From Parabacteroides massiliensis (lineage in GTDB: Bacteria > Bacteroidota > Bacteroidia > Bacteroidales > Tannerellaceae): a stretch of DNA of 64,000 nucleotides. The stretch lies in assembly GCF_900155425.1 (NCBI RefSeq), contig NZ_LT700189.1, positions 861,787-925,786 of the forward strand, in the 5' to 3' direction. The notes beneath the pieces were generated by a model. The model saw nothing but the letters and a program-made list of their open reading frames with translations, was not told where the DNA came from and did not search any database. The translations under genes and the position numbers were made by a program. Of this stretch, positions 51,439 to 59,269 are shown in pieces (the first letter of the stretch is position 1; every line of letters begins with the position of its first letter).

Positions 51439-53133
51439 GTGGATGTCTACCATAAGATTTTAGGAAAGTATTGGGGATACCCGGCTTTCCGCCCTTTACA
51501 GGAGGATATCATCCGTTCCGTCTGTGCCGGGAAAGACACGCTCGGGCTCATGCCGACGGGAGGTGGAAAATCGATCACCTTCCAGGTTCCGGCACTGGCG
51601 ATGGAGGGAATTTGCCTGGTCGTCACGCCGCTTATCGCTCTGATGCGCGACCAGGTCGACAATCTGCGCCGGGTCGGGATCAAAGCTACGGCTGTCTATT
51701 CGGGCATGGAGTACCAGGAGATTGCGGCCGAATTGGAGTCTTGCGTTTCCGGACAATACAAGTTTCTGTATGTCTCGCCCGAACGCCTTGCCACCGGCTT
51801 CTTCAAAGAAAAGCTGCGAGCCATGAACGTCTGCATCTTGGTGGTAGACGAAAGCCATTGCATCTCGCAATGGGGCTATGACTTCCGCCCTTCCTATCTC
51901 CATATTGCCGACATACGGGAGCAACTGCCCGGCGTACCGGTACTGGCGCTGACGGCGACAGCCACGCCCGAAGTAGTGGACGAGATACAGGAACGGCTGC
52001 TTTTCAAGGAGAAAAACGTTTTCCTGAAAAGTTTCGCCCGCCCGAATCTTGCCTATATCGTACGTCACACGGACAACAAGCAGTACACGTTGTCCTACAT
52101 ACTCGGAAAAGTGCCGGGTACGGCCATCGTCTATACCCGAAACCGGAAACAGACAAAAGACACGGCCCTTTTCCTTCGACAAGTCGGGATATCAGCCGAT
52201 TTCTTCCATGCCGGGTTGAGCCGCAAAGAAAAAGAGATACGGCAGCAACGCTGGAAAAACAACGAATGCCGGGTTATAGTCACGACAAACGCTTTCGGGA
52301 TGGGAATCGACAAACCGGACGTGCGGTTGGTGGTCCATCTGGACATGCCGGGATCATTGGAGGAATATTTCCAGGAGGCAGGCCGTGCCGGACGGGACAG
52401 CCGGAAAGCCTTTGCAGTGGTTCTCTATACGGACATAGACAACTTCCTGCTAAAAAAACGGATCGAGAACGAATTTCCGGAAAAAAGCCTGATCAGGCAA
52501 GTGTACGGATCATTGGAAAAGTATTACCCTATACAGGAAGAACACGGGAAGGAGGTCATACACGAATTTTCCATGGTCGATTTCAGTTCCACTTGCGGTT
52601 TTTTCCCGCTGCAGGTGTATCATGCGCTGAACTTGTTGGAACTGTCCGGTTACATCGAATATACCGAAGAAGAGGACGAATCGACTTTTCCCGCTACCGC
52701 CCGGATCACCTATACGCATCCACGTCTGAAAAAAAAGGATCTCGTTATCCCTCCCTCCGTTTACGAAGAGCGCCGCGAAAGGGCGAAAAAGCGTATCGAG
52801 AAAGTGAAGGAATACATGGGCAGGGAAGATATCTGCCGCAGCCGCCTGTTGCTCGCCTATTTCGGAGAAATGGATACGAAAGATTGCGGATGCTGCGATA
52901 TCTGCCTTTCCAAAAACGATTCCGGGCTGACCAACCGGGATTTCAACGCCATACGCGACCGGCTGCTCGAACTGCTTTCAGACCGGCAATCCCTGCCGGC
53001 CTCCGCCTTGAACGAATCTCTGCCTTTCACCGAAGATAAAATCGTCGCCACCGTCCGTTTCCTGGCCGAGCATGACGAACGGTTTTATTTCAAAGATGGG
53101 GAGATCGGAATGCGTGGCAGGCTTTCATTTTAA
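51439..53133 (+). CDS. recQ: ATP-dependent DNA helicase RecQ family
   Basis: This 564-residue superfamily 2 helicase has Walker A LMPTGGGKSITFQVPAL, the DESH box VVDESHCISQWGYDFRP, ALTATATPEVV and the motif VI region QEAGRAGRDS. The zinc-binding part has CRSRLLLAYFGE and CGCCDIC. It is shorter than E. coli RecQ (609), and I see no clear HRDC domain at the end. The start is GTG 51439, 9 nt after the recJ stop, so the two are co-translated. It unwinds DNA in the 3' to 5' direction to feed RecJ. Confidence 0.94.
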   Translation: MDVYHKILGKYWGYPAFRPLQEDIIRSVCAGKDTLGLMPTGGGKSITFQVPALAMEGICLVVTPLIALMRDQVDNLRRVGIKATAVYSGMEYQEIAAELESCVSGQYKFLYVSPERLATGFFKEKLRAMNVCILVVDESHCISQWGYDFRPSYLHIADIREQLPGVPVLALTATATPEVVDEIQERLLFKEKNVFLKSFARPNLAYIVRHTDNKQYTLSYILGKVPGTAIVYTRNRKQTKDTALFLRQVGISADFFHAGLSRKEKEIRQQRWKNNECRVIVTTNAFGMGIDKPDVRLVVHLDMPGSLEEYFQEAGRAGRDSRKAFAVVLYTDIDNFLLKKRIENEFPEKSLIRQVYGSLEKYYPIQEEHGKEVIHEFSMVDFSSTCGFFPLQVYHALNLLELSGYIEYTEEEDESTFPATARITYTHPRLKKKDLVIPPSVYEERRERAKKRIEKVKEYMGREDICRSRLLLAYFGEMDTKDCGCCDICLSKNDSGLTNRDFNAIRDRLLELLSDRQSLPASALNESLPFTEDKIVATVRFLAEHDERFYFKDGEIGMRGRLSF

Positions 53134-53191
53134 AACATATATGTTTTGGCTTCAAAACATATATGTTTCGCTTTCGAAACACCGGTGTTTC
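53132..53191. repeat. Three tandem short palindromes between recQ and an oxidoreductase
   Basis: AAAACATATATGTTTT (53132-53147), AAACATATATGTTT (53155-53168) and GAAACACCGGTGTTTC (53176-53191) follow one another at 21-23 bp steps. The last one overlaps the stop codon of the convergent oxidoreductase gene. They may end transcription of both genes. Confidence 0.7.
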
Positions 53192-54776
53192 AAATAAGGG
53201 ACAAATATCCGGCAATTCCTTCCGCACACCGTTCTCCGTCGATGGCGGCGGAAACGATCCCGCCTGCATAGCCGGCGCCTTCGCCACAAGGGAAAAGGCC
53301 TTTCAGGGTTACGTGCTGGTAGCTTTCCTTGTCGCGCAGGATGCGGACGGGCGAGGAGGTTCGGGTTTCGACCCCGATCATTACCGCTTCGTTGGTCAGG
53401 AAGCCTTTGGAGACTTTGCCGAAATGGCGGAAGCCTTCACGCAGGCGGCCGGTGACGAACTCCGGCATCCAGAAATGCAACGGAGAAGCCAGCAGGCCGG
53501 GCGTATAAGAGGATTCGGGGAGATCGAAAGAGTTTTTCTTGTTCACGAAGTCGGCCATCCGTTGCGCCGGGGCGGTTTGTTTCATCCCGCCGTTCAACCA
53601 GCAGACTTCTTCCAAACGTTCCTGGAAGGCCATCAACGCGAGTGGCGAATCCTGGCTGACCGTCATTTCTTCGTGCTTCATCAATTCGGGATAGTCTTCC
53701 GGGCGTATCTCCACCACCATGCCGGAGTTCGACCAGCGGGAACCACGATTGGAAGGAGACATTCCGTTGACCACCACCTGCCGGGGACCGCTTGCCGCCG
53801 GAACGACGAAGCCGCCGGGACACATGCAGAAAGAATAGACTCCGCGGCCGCCGGATTGCGCCACAAAACTATATTCGGCTGCCGGCAGATATTTGCCCCG
53901 CCCCTCCTTGCGATGATATTGTATCTGGTCGATCAGCATCTGCGGATGCTCCAACCGGACACCGACGGCAATGCCTTTGGCCTCGATCGGGATTTGCCGG
54001 TCGTGAAGGTAGCGATACACGTCGCGGGCGGAATGGCCTGTTGCCAGGATGACCGGGCCCGAAAAGCTTTCGCCTGTATTCGTCTCGACTCCTATCACTT
54101 CCCCGTTCCGGATGACCAAGGCATCCATTCGGGTCTCGAAATGGACTTCCCCGCCACAGCGGATGATCTGTTCGCGGATATTCTCGATCACGCGCGGCAA
54201 TTTGTCCGTCCCGATATGCGGATGGGCATCGGCCAGGATCGAAGTGCTTGCTCCGAACTGGCAGAAGACATTCAGAATCTTATCGACCGAACCCCGTTTC
54301 TTGCTGCGGGTGTAGAGCTTGCCGTCGGAATAGGCGCCGGCTCCCCCTTCGCCGAAGCTGTAGTTGGACTCTTCGTTCACCTTATGCTCGCGGCTGATCA
54401 GGGCGATATCCTTTTTACGTTCGCGCACGTTCTTTCCTCGTTCGATCACGACCGGACGCAACCCCAACTCTATCAGGCGGAGGGCGGCAAACAAACCGCC
54501 CGGCCCCGCTCCTACGACCACGACAGGTTTCCCGCCCGACACGTCTTTATATTCCACCGACCGGAATTCCGGTTCGTCCGGTTCCTCGTCGATAAAAGCA
54601 CGCAGCTTGACATTCACATAGATGGTCCGCTGACGCGCATCGATGGAACGCTTCAACACCCGGACGGTATGAATATGCGGAACAGATGTTCCCGTCTCAC
54701 GAGCGACCACCTGCTTCAACGACTGTTCGTTGGCTGCCTCTTCGGGCAATATACGGAGTTGTAATTCTTGTATCAT
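53190..54776 (-). CDS. FAD-dependent oxidoreductase (NAD(P)/FAD family)
   Basis: This 528-residue flavoprotein has an N-terminal domain of about 85 residues (IQELQLRILPEEAANEQSL) and then the FAD-binding VVVVGAGPGGLFAALRLIEL at about 84-103. ATGHSARDVYRYL is the second nucleotide-contact motif and the C-terminal LFPCGEGAGYAGGIVSAAIDG closes over FAD. The family is widespread but of unknown substrate. It is last in a close minus-strand run after radA, a lipoprotein and an OM barrel gene, 6 nt after the barrel gene stop. Confidence 0.88.
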   Translation of the reverse strand: MIQELQLRILPEEAANEQSLKQVVARETGTSVPHIHTVRVLKRSIDARQRTIYVNVKLRAFIDEEPDEPEFRSVEYKDVSGGKPVVVVGAGPGGLFAALRLIELGLRPVVIERGKNVRERKKDIALISREHKVNEESNYSFGEGGAGAYSDGKLYTRSKKRGSVDKILNVFCQFGASTSILADAHPHIGTDKLPRVIENIREQIIRCGGEVHFETRMDALVIRNGEVIGVETNTGESFSGPVILATGHSARDVYRYLHDRQIPIEAKGIAVGVRLEHPQMLIDQIQYHRKEGRGKYLPAAEYSFVAQSGGRGVYSFCMCPGGFVVPAASGPRQVVVNGMSPSNRGSRWSNSGMVVEIRPEDYPELMKHEEMTVSQDSPLALMAFQERLEEVCWLNGGMKQTAPAQRMADFVNKKNSFDLPESSYTPGLLASPLHFWMPEFVTGRLREGFRHFGKVSKGFLTNEAVMIGVETRTSSPVRILRDKESYQHVTLKGLFPCGEGAGYAGGIVSAAIDGERCAEGIAGYLSLI

Positions 54777-54782
54777 CGTTTA

Positions 54783-55493
54783 TTACTTTTTTAGATTCAA
54801 ATAAAAAATCAAACCGGCCTGCGCCCTGTACCCGCTCCAGTCCACCTTAAAATCCGACGGGAACTCTGTATGCCCGGACGAATGCTTCTGCTTCACGGCA
54901 TCCCATTCATAAGCGATGTTCACGTTCAGCGCGACATGGCGGCACAGGCCGAACTTGATGCCGAAAGCCGGCTCCACAAAGAAATTCTTGCCGGAAAAAC
55001 GATCTTCCTCCTCGTATCCTGCTGCGGGATCAGACTCGACAAACAAACGATTCGACTCGTGCACCCTGTTCAGCACAACGCCCGTCGAAAGCTGCACGTA
55101 CGGTTCGAACGTAAAAATACTGATTTCTTCCTTAACCAAACGGAAACGGTAAAAAGCGCCGAGCTTATACCCTTTGTTGCGCAGCTCGTAGTTGCAGGAA
55201 CCGGAATAATCCGTTACCCCCTTCTTGCCGGCCGTATTCATATAGTTGAAAAGAGCTCCCGCGTGATGACGCCGCCATTCGATCCCCACACGGGTGTCTT
55301 GTGTCACATAACCGGGAAACTCATCCGTAACCAGCGCATTGGTCACGGGAAGCATCTGGTTCTTCAGGATATCTTTCATATCGGACATCTGATATGTGCC
55401 GTGACCGATATTGTATTCGATTGTCAGCGACTGAGCCTGCCCCGTCCGGACAAATGCAAGCATAAGGCATATAAACAAGATGGTTCGCTTCAT
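54783..55493 (-). CDS. Outer membrane beta-barrel protein, unknown function
   Basis: This 236-residue protein has a signal peptide (MKRTILFICLMLAFVRTGQA) and alternating strands rich in aromatic ends (YKLGAFYRFRLV, FEPYVQLSTGVVLNRV, VALNVNIAYEWDAV). The final strand is YRAQAGLIFYLNLKK, which fits a small 8-10 strand barrel. It overlaps the lipoprotein gene before it by 4 nt, so the two are coupled and may act together. No named family is recognised. Confidence 0.7.
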   Translation of the reverse strand: MKRTILFICLMLAFVRTGQAQSLTIEYNIGHGTYQMSDMKDILKNQMLPVTNALVTDEFPGYVTQDTRVGIEWRRHHAGALFNYMNTAGKKGVTDYSGSCNYELRNKGYKLGAFYRFRLVKEEISIFTFEPYVQLSTGVVLNRVHESNRLFVESDPAAGYEEEDRFSGKNFFVEPAFGIKFGLCRHVALNVNIAYEWDAVKQKHSSGHTEFPSDFKVDWSGYRAQAGLIFYLNLKK

Positions 55494-56245
55494 TTCTTCG
55501 GATTGTTTTCAGGGTTAGACGTATTATCGGAAACATCCAAGACAGCCTTACCGAGAGAGTAAGGACGGATGGTTTCATCTTTGAAATAAATATAGACTTC
55601 GTAAGTTCCACCGGCGCCAGCATAGGTTTCGTCGACAAAAGAGCGCTGGTCGAAACGGTTGCTTCTCCGGATATAAACCACATTGTCATAGCTGTATTCA
55701 ATCGTAAAATGATCAAATCCGTCACGAAGAGATTCGTCCACGTCCCAAAAGATTTCGGGATGCCCGTTTTCGTCCATCCGATACCGGAGGTTTTTGTCAC
55801 TTCCCGTACGCGCATTGATCTTGAGAGGCCAACTGCGCTTTTCCACATACTGCTCGGCTCCGACCTGTCCGGCAACCGTCCCGTTATTCATCCGGGCGAA
55901 AACCTCGCACGACAACTCATAAGAGCCATTCGGAATCCGATCCATATCCAGCATGAAATCACATCGCTTCCCCGTGCTTTCCCATTCCATCTCGCCTAAA
56001 CGGACGATCATCCTTTCCACTTCGAACCCGGCCGAAATAAAAAGTTCGCAACTGGCAGCTCCGCTATTTTCGGCTACATAGGCCTTTTCATCCTGATGAT
56101 AGGCAAAACCATAAAACTGCACATCCGTCAAAACCGAATCGACCTGCAGTCTCCCTAAATCCACAAAATTCTCCCCCAACCGGTACTCGCAGCTTGTAAA
56201 CAGGAAGAGAACACTCACAAATAGATAAACAACACTTTTATTCAT
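55490..56245 (-). CDS. Lipoprotein of unknown function
   Basis: The predicted protein has 251 residues. A signal sequence with lipobox FTSC (MNKSVVYLFVSVLFLFTSC) marks it as a lipoprotein. Mature part: beta-rich, possibly two Ig-like halves (about 40-110 and 145-235), ending in a low-complexity tail SDNTSNPENNPKK. ATG 56245 is chosen over the ATG at 56251. It starts 12 nt after radA and overlaps the barrel gene by 4 nt. I do not recognise a family. Confidence 0.7.
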   Translation of the reverse strand: MNKSVVYLFVSVLFLFTSCEYRLGENFVDLGRLQVDSVLTDVQFYGFAYHQDEKAYVAENSGAASCELFISAGFEVERMIVRLGEMEWESTGKRCDFMLDMDRIPNGSYELSCEVFARMNNGTVAGQVGAEQYVEKRSWPLKINARTGSDKNLRYRMDENGHPEIFWDVDESLRDGFDHFTIEYSYDNVVYIRRSNRFDQRSFVDETYAGAGGTYEVYIYFKDETIRPYSLGKAVLDVSDNTSNPENNPKK

Positions 56246-56257
56246 ATACATATAAAC

Positions 56258-57637
56258 TTATCCGAACAATTGCCGGAAAGCCTCCTCCACCTTGCGCACT
56301 TGCACGATCTGCATCTTGCACTTGGACGTGTCGAAGCCTTTCAGGTTATTGTGCGGGATGATAATACGCGAGAAACCCAATTTTTCCGCTTCCAGGATAC
56401 GCTGCTCGATACGGTTCACCGGGCGGATCTCGCCCGAAAGCCCCACCTCGCCACACATACAGATACCCGGCTCGATCGAAATATCGAGGCTCGAAGAAAG
56501 GACCGCACTGATCACCGCCAGGTCGATCGCCGGATCGTTCACCTTCAACCCGCCGGCAATATTCAGAAAGACGTCTTTCTGAACCAGCTTGAACCCGGCA
56601 CGCTTTTCGAGCACCGCGAGCAGCATGTTCATTCGCCTCAGGTCGAATCCCGTCGCACTGCGCTGGGGAGTCCCGTAAACTGCCGAACTAACCAACGCCT
56701 GCGTCTCGATCAGGAAAGGACGGATGCCTTCGATCGCCGCTGCAATGGCCACGCCGCTCAACCCCTCGTGATTCTGCGTCAACAGCAGTTCGGATGGGTT
56801 GCTGACTTCGCGAAGACCGTCCTGGCGCATCTCGTAGATACCCAATTCGGCCGTACTTCCGAAACGGTTTTTGATACCCCTGAGGATGCGGTACATATAA
56901 TGCTGGTCGCCCTCGAACTGCAGGACGGTGTCGACGATATGCTCGAGCACCTTCGGCCCGGCAATGCTTCCTTCCTTGTTGATGTGCCCGATCAGGAGGA
57001 CAGGCGTACCGCTCTCCTTTGCATATTTCAGGATGGCCGCGCTACACTCACGCACCTGCGAAACGCTTCCGGGGGAAGACTCGACCAGCTCGGTATAAAT
57101 GGTCTGTATCGAGTCGATGATCAGGAGGTCGGGCTGTACGTTGCGGGCCTGGACAAATATCTGTTCGAGATTGGTTTCGCAGAGGATGAAGCAATCCGGG
57201 TTCTCATGTGCGATACGGTCGGCACGAAGTTTCAACTGGCGGCTGCTCTCCTCGCCTGAAACGTAAAGCGTACGGAGTCCCTTCAATCCTAAAACGGTTT
57301 GCAGGACGAGAGTAGACTTCCCGATGCCCGGTTCGCCGCCGATCAGGACCAACGATCCTTTCACCAGACCGCCACCGAGGACACGGTTCAACTCCTGATC
57401 GCCGAGGTCGATGCGCGTTTCCTCTTCGGAAGTAATGTCGCGAAGCAGTACAGGGCGCACAGGGCCTGCCCCTTCAGGGCGGATAAATCCCGCCCCGGCC
57501 CGTTTCCCGGCCGGTTCCTTTGCCACGATCTCCTCGACATACGTGTTCCATTCCCCGCAGGAAGGACATTTTCCGATCCATTTCGGAGAATCAGCCCCGC
57601 AGTTGGAGCAGACATATACGGTTTTTGCTTTTGCCAT
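56258..57637 (-). CDS. radA: DNA repair protein RadA
   Basis: This 459-residue protein processes recombination intermediates and moves branches. It opens with a zinc finger (VCSNCGADSPKWIGKCPSCG) and follows with the RecA-like ATPase (Walker A GGEPGIGKSTLVLQ, Walker B LLIIDSIQTI). The RadA-specific KNRFGS motif is present (GIKNRFGSTAELG). The C-terminal Lon-protease-like part (about 285-455) has ICMCGEVGLSGEIRPV. It heads a short run with the lipoprotein, OM barrel and oxidoreductase genes. Confidence 0.97.
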   Translation of the reverse strand: MAKAKTVYVCSNCGADSPKWIGKCPSCGEWNTYVEEIVAKEPAGKRAGAGFIRPEGAGPVRPVLLRDITSEEETRIDLGDQELNRVLGGGLVKGSLVLIGGEPGIGKSTLVLQTVLGLKGLRTLYVSGEESSRQLKLRADRIAHENPDCFILCETNLEQIFVQARNVQPDLLIIDSIQTIYTELVESSPGSVSQVRECSAAILKYAKESGTPVLLIGHINKEGSIAGPKVLEHIVDTVLQFEGDQHYMYRILRGIKNRFGSTAELGIYEMRQDGLREVSNPSELLLTQNHEGLSGVAIAAAIEGIRPFLIETQALVSSAVYGTPQRSATGFDLRRMNMLLAVLEKRAGFKLVQKDVFLNIAGGLKVNDPAIDLAVISAVLSSSLDISIEPGICMCGEVGLSGEIRPVNRIEQRILEAEKLGFSRIIIPHNNLKGFDTSKCKMQIVQVRKVEEAFRQLFG

Positions 57638-57732
57638 AACCTCTTTTATTTATTTCGATGCACAATGGGAGGCCCGCGAAACTCTCAAAAGAGTCATTCC
57701 GGTCCGTTGTGCGTTGACAGCGATGCGTTGTA

Positions 57733-58689
57733 TCAGCCGAAAAGATCGAGCGTCAACTGTTTTTTCTCCGCCTCTAACTTACGCAAATGGCGTTTTCCTT
57801 GCGGCGTAATGATTTCCATCTTATCGAAGCGGGTACGGATCACGGTTTCGACCGTGTAGCTGATATTGACCACTTCACCCAGTTCGCTTATCTTCCGTTG
57901 TATCTCCAGCACGCAATCGATACACATGCCACTCTTGAAGACGATCTTTTCATCGAACATATCTTTCTTGAAGTCTTCGTCGCACATGTAGAAGTCGATT
58001 GTCTCGCCGCCTTTGTTGTAGATGCCTTTCCAGCGGTAACGGGCGTCTTTCAGCACAGGCGAGATGATTTCTATCGTCGCTTTGTTATCTTTGACCGGAG
58101 GCAACTCATCGGAACGGAGGATATAATAGTCAAACTGTTCGCGTTTAACCTCCAACGACCCCGAGCGGCTGCGGTTGTTTTCGTTCAGTTCGCGCAGGGT
58201 GAACTTCGTCACTTTCGGATAGCCGCGCACAGCTTCGTAAAAATTCGATTTGCACTTGCAGACGCGAGGCGATGCGCTTAGCAGTTCCACCAATTCGCGC
58301 GTGACTGTCACGCCGGGAGATTTCTTCCTGAGATTCGTGCGCAACAAGGCAACTTCGCGCTGCATCTTTTCTTCGTCGGCCGCCGAACGGTCCTGGGCCG
58401 GCTGCCCGCCGACCAAAAGGGACGGACGTGTCCACACTTGCATAAACAAATTGAGAAGAATGGAGATCAGACGGCTGTTCTCTCCAGCCACCGACCAGAT
58501 TTCGCGAAACCCTTCCTGCTGGGCTAAAGACTCACAATAAATAGTCATTTTGATATCCAACATGTCTGCCAGCGTCCGGACAAGCGAGAGCACCTCCTTT
58601 TCCGAACGGTGTTTGATCATGGCATCCATGTAGTTGGATTTATCGTTGAAGTAGTATCGCAGTTCGAGTTTGTTATCAAACTTTATCAT
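57733..58689 (-). CDS. Conserved Bacteroidales protein of unknown function with C-terminal clamp-binding motif
   Basis: This 318-residue soluble protein is not from a family I can name. The N-terminal third is helical and begins MIKFDNKLELRYYFNDKSNY. A Cys pair with a Lys-rich context appears at CKCKSNFYEAV, and VFKSGMCIDCVLEIQRKISE adds a Cys-x-x-Cys. The last residues QLTLDLFG fit QxxLxLF exactly, a motif by which proteins bind the DNA polymerase sliding clamp. It lies 3 nt after the DUF2148 gene and 95 nt before radA, in a neighbourhood rich in DNA repair genes. A role in DNA metabolism is inferred only from motif and position. Confidence 0.65.
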   Translation of the reverse strand: MIKFDNKLELRYYFNDKSNYMDAMIKHRSEKEVLSLVRTLADMLDIKMTIYCESLAQQEGFREIWSVAGENSRLISILLNLFMQVWTRPSLLVGGQPAQDRSAADEEKMQREVALLRTNLRKKSPGVTVTRELVELLSASPRVCKCKSNFYEAVRGYPKVTKFTLRELNENNRSRSGSLEVKREQFDYYILRSDELPPVKDNKATIEIISPVLKDARYRWKGIYNKGGETIDFYMCDEDFKKDMFDEKIVFKSGMCIDCVLEIQRKISELGEVVNISYTVETVIRTRFDKMEIITPQGKRHLRKLEAEKKQLTLDLFG

Positions 58690-58692
58690 GAC

Positions 58693-59226
58693 TTACTCTG
58701 TTTTGGGTTTTCGATCGAAGAACGGGTTTTTCGAGGATGCGCTCACGGGGATCGCCATCACGCATTTACAATCGTCCAACATCCCCAAACGTTGTGCAGC
58801 CAGTCCGGCACTGAACATCACACGTGTGTCCAGGCGCAAATCCGATGCCGTGGCACAAGCCGAACCGATCGCAATGCCCAAGTCCACCGAATTGATCGCA
58901 CAAGGAACGGCTTCCGGCTTCTCCGCACAGGTCGGGAATCCGCAGTGCGCACAATTCAAGCCCTGTACCTGCTGGCGCGTACCGACAATCATGATGGCTT
59001 CGGCTTGAAGGATATTGTCGGCATCACGCAAAAAGAATTTCAAACCGGTTTCGCCCGACATGATGACAAGTTCTTCGGAAAGGTGCTTGATGTCCTCGTC
59101 CGTCACCATTGCCACTTCGATAATGTCGATACCTTTCCCCTTCGGAGCTGTCCGGGCAGCTGTCATCATCTGACGAACAGCCTGTAACACATGCTCGTGT
59201 CGTATTTCTCTTTCGTTCTGTATCAT
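58693..59226 (-). CDS. DUF2148 ferredoxin-domain-containing protein
   Basis: This 177-residue protein fits DUF2148. The cysteine motif LNCAHCGFPTCAEKP (about 101-115) and later AINSVDLGIAIGSACATAS suit an iron-sulfur site. It opens with helices (EIRHEHVLQAVRQMMTAART). The function is unknown; iron-sulfur or redox work is likely. It follows the KamA-like gene by 43 nt and precedes the unknown 318-residue gene by 3 nt, suggesting co-transcription. Confidence 0.85.
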   Translation of the reverse strand: MIQNEREIRHEHVLQAVRQMMTAARTAPKGKGIDIIEVAMVTDEDIKHLSEELVIMSGETGLKFFLRDADNILQAEAIMIVGTRQQVQGLNCAHCGFPTCAEKPEAVPCAINSVDLGIAIGSACATASDLRLDTRVMFSAGLAAQRLGMLDDCKCVMAIPVSASSKNPFFDRKPKTE

Positions 59227-59269
59227 TTTAATATTGGTTTAGCACGAACAAAGATAATAAATACTCGTT

